DNA of 64,000 nt from Craterostigma plantagineum (Eukaryota > Streptophyta > Magnoliopsida > Lamiales > Linderniaceae). Location of the stretch: NCBI GenBank assembly GCA_027422505.1, contig JAPQWV010000050.1:992001-1056000 (forward strand). The letters are read 5' to 3'. Shown one piece after another: positions 56,301 through 64,000 of the stretch. Both the position numbers and the translations under genes were made by a program. Every line of letters begins with the position of its first letter. Positions within the stretch are counted from its first letter, which is position 1. The notes under the pieces were generated by a model. The model saw only the letters and a program-made list of their open reading frames with translations, was not told where the DNA came from and did no database searches.

Positions 56301-57409
56301 GTAATAACCAAGTTATTTTATTGAATGAAGTCCTGCAATTGATGATAAACCACAACAGATGCTTTACTTTGGAAAATTATAGATGAAAATCCATTATCCA
56401 TATGCCAGATATTCCATTTAGTATCAATCCGGGGTCCTCAATGCAACTACTTTTTACTATTACCAAGAGCCATATGCTAGTCCAATTCAGTTAAACATAC
56501 TAAACTCTTACACTGGAAAGGTTACTCGAGTCGCGTGGAAAGAAAAATGGAACACAAAAACCTCATAGATTTCCAGTATAGATATGAAGAGACAGAAACT
56601 ACCTAATTGAGTGATATCTAACAACTCAATCAATCAACTAGTCCAGTTACCCCTAATTCATGGATCAAAACTGCAGAATTATCTTCTAATGAAAAGCAAA
56701 TGTTGGAAATATTAACATTTCTTGATAAGTCATAGCTAACTGAAGCTAAATACCCTTTAATGGGATAACTAAAATTCATTTACTAATCAGCAAACCCTGG
56801 AATCTTCTGCTACACATCACCCTACCCAAGCCAGTACTTACAAGTTGATATTTTCCTTCTGAAAGGCATAAACCAAATACATAAGGCCACATGTAATGGT
56901 ATAGTACACGGCATCCTGACCAACAAGAACTATACGCTTGAGGGAGTAACTCGCCAACTTGGCCAACAGACTTCAGTAGCGTACTTAGTGTTTTGGTATA
57001 TGTTAACTTAGAAACACCTTTGCTTTGACTGAAAATTAACACATCTCCACCATGAGACACTTTTTGTCGGAAGAATGATTCGTTGACCAGATAGCGTATA
57101 CTCATAAACTAATAATATAGATGTTACTTAAAAAGAAGATAGCAAACATTCAATAGAAAAATAAGCACACATCAACCCACATTACAAATGTAGCCAGCTT
57201 CCAGCAATCCAGAATATAAAGTAACTCAACTAACACTTAAAAAGTATGTGAATAAGCGTCTGCGTAATAAAACAGCAAACAATATGACCTGAATCATGCA
57301 TGATCACGGAGTCCTTTGGGAATTTTGACACTGAAGAATTGACAGCTGATGGCGTGTCCTTCATAGAAGCAGATGACATGCCTTGATAATCCCCTAAACC
57401 AAATGGCAT
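53400..57409 (-). CDS. YTH-domain m6A reader, DC1 type
   Basis: Nine coding exons on the minus strand: 57,409-57,289, 56,289-56,060, 55,883-55,632, 55,546-55,470, 55,038-54,929, 54,841-54,744, 54,479-54,423, 53,621-53,560 and 53,451-53,400, all in frame, giving about 352 residues. A 5'-UTR exon ends at 58,527. The YTH domain spans about residues 80-225: RFFVIKSLNHQNILMSIEKG, VWATQ, VILIFSVNMSGFFQGYAEM, then LPFHKTLHLKNPWN and KPVKISRDCQELP. The last parts are like human YTHDC1 and the Arabidopsis At4g11970 protein rather than the ECT family. Trp102, Trp152 and Trp162 are candidates for the aromatic cage that binds N6-methyladenosine. The C-terminus is Ser/Arg-rich (SSSRKRSFRQSLE), suggesting a nuclear role. 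If the intron after exon 5 is kept, translation stops at 54,915, giving a shorter protein. The last two exon joins are the least certain. Confidence 0.85.
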
Positions 57410-58809
57410 CAGAATGGAAAAAGCACATACTGGACTGAAAAGACTATCAAAGATAACAATATAACCTGGGGAAAAACAAGACAAATAATACAAAAATGTA
57501 TATCCAACATGCAAATATTTCCAGTAGCAATCTGTAGCTCCGCCTCCCGTTCTATCAGAAAAATAGAAGAAAAAAGAACATGCAGGGGCTATATCGCGTT
57601 GGAACTGAAAAAATCAGCTATTTATATTGCAAGCTGAAAACAAAAAAAAATTGTGAAGTTATAAAATGGTGTCTTTCAATTCAACTATAACTTCAGCAAG
57701 AAATCCAACCATCAGTAACCTCAAGAGCATAGATTCAAGCAAAATGTATGTGACTTGTGAGCTATGGACAATATTCCCCAACATATATTCACTATTTCAC
57801 TGCCAATTAAAAGTTTAAAGCAACAATAAAAACTAGGATAGAAACATGGAAAATGTTTCTTTTGACCTTTGGAGTTTGGAAACAACGAAATTATTCCAAG
57901 ATACAAAATTTATCTAAAATAAGGCTAATAAATTTCATCAAACAACTAATAAAAGATCCTCAGGACATGAAAACAATGAATCATTTACCCAATAAGAATC
58001 TCAACTCCGGCTAACATAACATTCTTGAAACTCGCATCAACTCAATGCAGTAAATATTTCTAATTGCTAATTTGGTACCCAGCAAAACTTACCATTTAGC
58101 AGTGAACATACATATAAACTACTCCCTTGTTACCCTTCCAAAATACCAACGGGAAAATCCATGCCCCCAGAAAGCAAAGGGGAAAAAAATTATAACCCCT
58201 TGCACTAACACTTCAACAGCACCATTTCAGAAAACCGCACAGTAATTCGAATTCGATCAAAACAAAAAGTACGCAAGTATGTCCCGTTGTCCTTCAGCAG
58301 CAGCAACGACGCTGTTTATCCGTCAAAAAGAAATTCCACAATACCTAATTACTAAAGTATGCATACATTATGCGCAAACATGAAAACGCAAACCATTACA
58401 CGGTTTCCAAATTTGCAATCGAGGAGCTCATACGGCAAGGAAAATGAGAAACGGCTTAAACTTTAAACACGATAACATCAACGGAAAAATATCAAAAACT
58501 GAGAAAAAGGAATGACGAACACATACCTTTTGCACGACAGTACGACGAGTACTGAGCAGAATCGATAAGATTTGCCCTACCCAGGTTTGCTTTTATTATC
58601 AGACAAGAAAAGTACATTTTTTGTTTTATTGTTTATTTTCTAAAATTATTATTTCCTTAAGCGCTTCGCTGATCGCTCTCGAGTTTTATTTTATCGGGGG
58701 AAAATCCAAATTAAGAAAATTGATTTCAAATTTCACTCACCACTACTTTCAGCTTTTTTTTAATTAAAAAACATATAAAATTTTAATTATTTACGTGTAA
58801 AGACCCCTA

Positions 58810-59148
58810 TCTATACTCTTTTATTAATTGTCAGGGGACTTAAAAACTGTCAATTTCAATCCAATTTGGTGTATCATTACACCAAAAATTTGAGCCTATT
58901 TATCAGTTTCCCACGTTAAAAACTGCCATTCAGTTTTGTATCTAATTTACTACAACTAAAAATTATTACAAAAACAACATAAAAGAAAACAACCCACGTT
59001 CATTGGTAAACTGTCATCTAATTTGCTTCGATTCCGTGTGAGGTTTATTGGGATGTCGTTCTTCTTTCTATTTTGTGATCTTCATGTTTGTTCATTTTAT
59101 TTGAAGCTTGACTACCGTCACACGCATAGAATGTGCACAAATTACTAG
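58810..59148 (+). mobile_element. Small non-autonomous Helitron, copy 3 (339 bp)
   Basis: It begins A|TCTATACTCTTTTATTAATT. It ends with a short hairpin (CGCAT 59,123-59,127 with ATGTG 59,131-59,135, one G-T pair), then about nine bases and CTAG (59,145-59,148) followed by T. The first 110 bp, including 'ccaatttggtgtatca.tta', match the elements at 17,396 and 43,703. It lies about 280 bp upstream of the YTH gene's 5' exon. Confidence 0.8.
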
Positions 59149-59149
59149 T

Positions 59150-59862
59150 TCTAGTAAATTATGCGAATCGCACATATATTTTCTCGAAAAACCCGAAGAT
59201 AGTCGATGCACTTCAAAAGATTTATGTAGTTAACACATTGCGCACAAACAATCACATCCATGATGACATCATTGAACGAGGTGATATGTCATCATGTATT
59301 TATTGTGATTTTTCCACATATTATGGGTAACGTAGGAGACATCTCTATTTTTCCCCCGGGGAATCTTTAGAATTCCCACTGCTTAGCTTTCAATTCGCCT
59401 CTGACCATCAAATGAAATGCGAATAAACCGTTCTCCTCTCTTTGAAAGATGTATATTATTAACTACTAGTGATTAAAAATTTAATGTGGTATTTTATGTG
59501 ATGATGATTAACGTTTCCTTACCATGTTTTTAAGCATTTATTATTCATATTTTATATAATTCTTCAACATAATCTTTTATTTTTTTAGTATTAAATTTTC
59601 TTAAGATTTAAATATGTTAATTACGTAATTAAAGCATTAATAATAAACTTCTATATAATTCTTTTTTAAAGGAAATCGTGTTGTGTCTTCATGAACCTCA
59701 AAATCATCGAACAAACATATCCGATTACGCTAAGGATTTTTACATAAAAAAAAAAAAAACTGAATAAATCAAATGAAAACCCCAATCCCTCAACTGTTAC
59801 GATAAAAAAAATTACATGCAAAAAAGAAGATTTTCACTTTTTTAACATGAGTTGAAGATACC
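59150..59862. other. AT-rich intergenic sequence
   Basis: No recognisable gene; short open frames have no signature. Confidence 0.5.
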
Positions 59863-59911
59863 TGTGTTGGGCCAGCCGCCTAAAAAGGAAAAAAATATAT
59901 ATAATATTATA

Positions 59912-61233
59912 ATGGCGACGGAAGGCAGTTTCAAAGTGCGACAATTTGATGGTACGGAGAGTTCCACTCTGTGGCAGAGACGAGTAAAGGATATCCTTGT
60001 TCACCAAGGTCTAGCTAAAGCTTTGAAAGGGGACACTGCAAAGCCGGAGAAAATGACAAAAGAAGACTGTGAGGACTTGGGGTCAAGATGTGTCAGTACA
60101 ATCCGTTTATACATTGATGATAACATTATTAATAATGTTGTTAATGAGGATTCTGCACCAGACTTGTGGGCGAAGTTGGAGGAGCTGCATCTCGGGAAAA
60201 ACTTAACCACAAAATTAGATCTGTAAGCGGGAGATGTACCGGCTGAAGATGGAGGAATCATGGATCACATTAGCGTGTTCAACGGACTTGTGGATCAACT
60301 TATCAAAGTTGATGTAAAATTGGAGGAAGAAGATAAAGCCCTTTTACTTCTTACCTCACTTCCTGATTCTTACGATAATTTGGTCACAACCATCTTGTTC
60401 GGAAAGATGACGGTGAAGATGGTGGATGTGCAGTCAACTCTTTTGGCGCATGAAAAGAGGAGACGATCAAATTATGGGATAGCCAAAATTCGGCATTGGC
60501 TATACACGGGGAGAATCGTAGAGGAATGTTCCACGTCAGGGAATTTGGAGGTATGAGCAGGTCCAAATCAAGGAATGGCGGGAAGGGCATTGTGTGCTAT
60601 AAGTGTGGTGAGGCGGGACACATCAAGAGGAATTGTCCGACTTGGAGGACGGACAAGAACGGCGAGAAAAATTCCACAACCATGATAGCACAGGATATGG
60701 ATGATGTTGTAGACGTTCTCACAGTCTACAATGATGGCGTTTTTTCTCAGGATGCATGGATATTTGATTTGGGGTCAAAGTACCATATTTGCTCCGAAAG
60801 AAAATATTTTGATACGTTCCAGAAAATACGAAGAGGTTCGGTTTCCATGGATGATGGATACCGTCATGCGGTTAGTGGTGTTGGAACTGTGAAGATCAAA
60901 ATGGCTGACGGAGCGCTGCAAGCTTTGGGCGGTGTGATCTTTGTCCCAAAGTTACGGAAGAATTTAATATCCTTGAGCCATTTACATTCCAAGGGCTATG
61001 GGAGTTTCATAGCAGGGAGAGTCTGTAAAATCACACGTGGCGGAAAAGTTCTACTGAATGGAGAAGAGCGTGGAGGTTTGTATTGTCTGGACGGGAGTGT
61101 GGTACAAAATACTCTGATTTCGATGGGTTCACGAAAGTCGCGCGCTCATGGTGGAAAGGCAGACGATGGTGAGAAGGAAATTCTTGCTGGAAAAGGGGTT
61201 GCGTCGAAGTCCCTCTTCAGAATCGACGGGTAG
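59912..61233 (+). pseudogene. Copia gag-protease remnant
   Basis: Frame 1 (59,912-60,226) encodes a UBN2/gag start (KVRQFDGTESSTLWQRRVKD, then ILVHQGLAKAL). After a frame change, LLTSLPDSYDNLVTTIL and LLAHEKRRR follow (60,330-60,470). A third frame (60,496-61,233) carries the zinc knuckle CYKCGEAGHIKRNC (C-x2-C-x4-H-x4-C). Next is a protease-like region in which the expected WI-DSG-S-H active site reads WIFDLGSKYH, with the glycine context altered, and then LRKNLISLSHLHSKGY. Frameshifts and the damaged Asp-Ser-Gly triad make it inactive. Confidence 0.9.
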
Positions 61234-61452
61234 AGTCGGTTCGGCAGCTGCACATAGGATTGGCCGCGGGTGAATCAAGTTGGTAGGACCTGAATTCTTG
61301 ATTTGGATATGTGTAGCTGGTACAAGAAAAGGCCAATGAACGTTCATGGTAATTACGAACGGGTTACTCTCAGACAGACTCGATGCGATGAGTGCTTGAC
61401 GGTGCTGAAGACGATGCTCGGGTAGGTGTTGATGGAGTTGGCGGGGGAGAAT

Positions 61453-62072
61453 TGTTGGGCCAGCCGCCTAAAAAGAAAAATAATAATAAAATAATATTAT
61501 AATATTATTTTATTTATATAAAAGAAAAAGAAAAATCTTAAAGATAAAGAATGAGCGGCCCATATCAACTGGCGACACAGCGGATTCCTGGCCACCGATT
61601 TCGAGCGGTCCAGAAGTGAGCGATGCGGCGGATTCCTGGCCACCGATTTTGAATGGTCCAGCAGAGCTTAAGACATATATAAATAGGCTGATGATTCTTC
61701 AGTTATTATCATCTAAATCAAGTAGAGTTCCGGTGAGAGAGAAATAGTGAGAGGAAAACTTATCCGGGTGGATAAAGGTGATAGCGGATTTTAGTTTTAA
61801 TGGGGTAGTTGGGAATAGGTACCAATATATTACCCAGGTGGGTTAAGGGGTCTCGAGTTTTGGTTTAAACACGAGTGTGTTTGTACACTGTAATATTCTC
61901 AATATAGTAAAGCTGGTGCTCTCCGTGGAGGTAGGCAATAATGGCCGAACCATGTAAAAATCTCATGTTCTCTATCGGCGTCATTTTGACTTTATATAGT
62001 TCCAGATAAAATTGTCGTGGATCCAAAATCAACCTTCCGCTGAGCCCGAAATATTACCGCTCAACCCCAACA
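61453..62072 (+). repeat. 3' LTR of the Copia element
   Basis: 620 bp, TGTTGG...CCAACA, with a TATA-like 'catatataaataggc' near 61,673 that probably marks its promoter. The matching 5' LTR is reduced to about 47 bp at 59,865. Confidence 0.85.
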
Positions 62073-62080
62073 ACTTGCCA

Positions 62081-63590
62081 TCTCTATATTAAAGGAGGAA
62101 ATACCACGCAAAACATTAAGGATTTTCCTCTCCTAATAATCTCTTCTTAACTAACTTCTTTGCCATCTTATCTTCTTTTGCTTAGGTGTCTATTTATAGG
62201 CATAAATGAGAGTAAACAAACCATATAATATCGTCACTGCTTAGCTCACCAACAGATGGGAAGCCGAGTTCTAACCGACCATTCAAAGTGTTTAAAATGG
62301 TCAAAAGTTATTTTATGTTCCGATATAAATCACAAGGCATGATGAAGTCATAGACTACGATCATGGGCAGAAGATTAGTTAGGAGAGCCATTTATTTCAA
62401 CTTAAAACAGCCAATAAATGGTTACCATAATAATAAAAATAATAATTGTTATTATTATTATACAGAAAAATTCAGCTCTAGAATTTTCCCGTTTGCAGAA
62501 ACATGCCATCTCGGTTTAGCTAAAGCTCCATAAACAAACAAGAGAAAGGATATATGGAGAAGAAAGTGGTCCATATTTTAGACATACATAAAATAAACAC
62601 ATACTACATCGGATATGTGTGTGTGTGTGTGTGTGACAGAGAATTACAAACCAACACAAGGTTATTATTACCTTAGTTGCATGCAGATGGAGAAACTTTC
62701 ATATGATATTTTTCTTGGTCATTATTTTCAGCTGAAGCAGTCTTAGGACAACTCTCCTTTGGCAGACAACATTAGAAATAGAAAAAGAAAAGGAGATAGA
62801 ACTAAAACGTGAAAATCTGCAAAAGGAGAGGAACCCTAGTACTGTTTTGCTTAATCTAAGTAAAGTATTATTATATATGTGTGTGTCTATCACAACACTT
62901 TGACTTGCATGCGGACACCTATATATATAGAGATAAACAGCCTTGAGTTAAAGAAATTAATGGAATGGAATATAACTTTAGGTAAAAATACGTAATGGTC
63001 CTAAAACTTGTCGTTGTTCAATATAGGTCCTCTAAATATCCAAACTAAAAATTTACCCCTCCAACACATTTGGTCCTTGGAGTCACAAAACTTGTCTTTT
63101 TTCTGTTTGTATTTATTTCTTCATGATGGTGTGCGGTTTTATCTTTATGAGGGGCTTTCTTCTTTATTAAGGTTGAATGTTACTTACCATGGGAACACTT
63201 TAGCTCTTTCCGCCGTGTTAATTTGTTGTCTTCAATGAATCATAGTTTGGAAAGAAAATCAGCACAAAAGATTTTATCTATCAAGAATATGCCGATTCCA
63301 ATTTTAAACCCGAATTTCTGAAATTTGAAAATCAAGATAAAACATGGGACCACAAATTGCAATTTCTCCCCCAAATCAATGTGCCAGACCAGAACGGAAT
63401 ATAGGATATCCAATGGATATCCCAGCTTCTCACCACCAAAATATTATAAAAACATCAGTTACCTAAGCTTTTTCATAATGGTGAAAAAAAACAAAATCTA
63501 CAACACAGCCAGAGAATAAATATAGCACAAGCAAAAATGGCGAACCAAAGCAAGAAATAAATGAAACAAAATGGCAGTAGACAGAAAAAT
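62081..63590. other. Intergenic sequence downstream of the phosphate transporter
   Basis: It starts with a Helitron-like 5' motif (A|TCTCTATATTAAAGGAGGAA at 62,081) without a matching 3' end. A (TG)n run lies at 62,616-62,634. The rest is AT-rich with no recognisable gene. 63,590-63,616 is the likely 3'-UTR, with (AG)n at 63,593-63,614. Confidence 0.45.
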
Positions 63591-63616
63591 AAAGAGAGAG
63601 AGAGAGAGAGAGAGAA

Positions 63617-63855
63617 TCAAAAGAGGGTATTGTAGGTATAACACGTGGCAACGATCGAAGCTACGCAGATGACAAGGGACGGGGCGAGCGTAACGTTTAA
63701 GACCATTCCCTGTCCTAAATAGCCCGCCAAGGTTATCGTTGCATCTGCAATGACTCGAGCTATTGTCCCCGCCTCCGTCGAAAGCAACCCTCCGTTGTAG
63801 GTCCCACGCGAAAGCCTCGATGACATCACCCTCGACAGAAGCGACAAGTTTACCC
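63617..63855 (-). CDS. SPX-MFS vacuolar phosphate transporter, last exon (partial)
   Basis: The terminal exon on the minus strand begins after an ATCAG acceptor at 63,856-63,857 and ends at a stop at 63,617. The encoded tail contains [43 protein letters not shown] and a last membrane helix with [17 protein letters not shown]. This is, from memory, the C-terminus of plant SPX domain-containing MFS proteins (PHT5/VPT1 family), tonoplast carriers that load phosphate into the vacuole and sense inositol pyrophosphates through the SPX domain. The upstream exons, including the SPX domain and most of the MFS helices, lie beyond the right edge. The TGT-rich stretch beyond the acceptor is intron. Confidence 0.85.
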
Positions 63856-64000
63856 CTGATAAAAAAAAAAAATAATAATAATATCCTCAATGGCTAAACT
63901 TTTAGACAGCACTGGAGTACGATGCTAAGTTCAGACCAGCATAAGGGAGTTTCATGTAATAAAAAAAAAAAATGGTAGCACCGTGCATCGGTTAATCAGC

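Larger units (their letters stand above)
59865..62072 (+). mobile_element. Copia-type retrotransposon with collapsed 5' LTR
   Basis: A full 3' LTR (61,453-62,072, TGTTGGGCCAGC to CCCCAACA) is preceded by a polypurine tract (GGCGGGGGAGAAT). The left end has only the first about 47 bp of the same LTR (59,865-59,911), joined directly to the gag start, so the rest of the 5' LTR and leader are gone. Flanks ACCTG (59,860-59,864) and ACTTG (62,073-62,077) look like a target duplication with one change. The internal part carries gag and protease remnants only; integrase, reverse transcriptase and RNase H are deleted. Confidence 0.88.

Noticed and set aside
56776..57105. Extra exon of the YTH gene within the 1-kb intron
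   Set aside because: The open frame has no YTH-family similarity, and the exons at 57,289 and 56,289 already join in frame.
62699..62893. Small Ser/Phe-rich peptide gene
   Set aside because: No signal peptide layout, homologue or splice support; composition matches the local AT-rich DNA.

Overview
This window is nuclear DNA from a flowering plant, probably a eudicot. Genes are split by GT-AG introns, long stretches are AT-rich, and Helitrons, hAT elements, Mutator-like elements, MITEs and Copia retrotransposons are nested in each other. I could not fix the species. No CRISPR array, operon or prokaryotic gene is present.

Layout. 1-13.3 kb is a graveyard of Helitron-like DNA with diverged duplications and captured gene fragments: an LRR receptor kinase twice, a RING-H2 E3 ligase, a SKP1-like protein, and a group VII ERF factor twice. 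One clean Helitron 3' end lies at 13,270. 14.4-21.6 kb holds two paralogous secreted cysteine-rich, defensin-like genes on the minus strand among MITEs, a small Helitron and repeat-rich elements. 22.1-27.3 kb holds a three-repeat MYB gene (MYB3R type, plus) converging on a trihelix factor gene (ASR3 type, minus). 27.7-43.5 kb is a tandem array of arabinogalactan-peptide (AGP) genes: two intact and two frameshifted copies on the minus strand, broken up by a hAT element, a nested repeat element plus Copia retrotransposon, a decayed LRR-XII kinase, and a giant foldback Mutator-like element. A fifth, diverged AGP gene lies at 46.4 kb on the plus strand. 47-50.6 kb holds a Mutator-type MITE and a broken hAT element with its transposase. 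51.4-57.4 kb is a conserved gene pair: an organellar DEAD-box helicase of the RH47/ISE1 type (plus), tail to tail with a DC1-type YTH m6A-reader gene (minus). 58.8-62.1 kb has a small Helitron and a deleted Copia element. The last exon of a PHT5/VPT1-type SPX-MFS vacuolar phosphate transporter lies at the right edge (minus).

Working genes. The likely functional genes are the two defensin-like genes, MYB3R, the trihelix gene, three AGP genes, the RH47-like helicase, the YTH gene and the phosphate transporter. They belong to unrelated pathways: cell-cycle transcription, cell-wall glycopeptides, RNA metabolism, phosphate storage and secreted peptides. Nothing suggests a functional cluster apart from the two tandem families. 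Exon joins were checked by hand for reading frame and GT-AG sites. No database search or transcript evidence was available.
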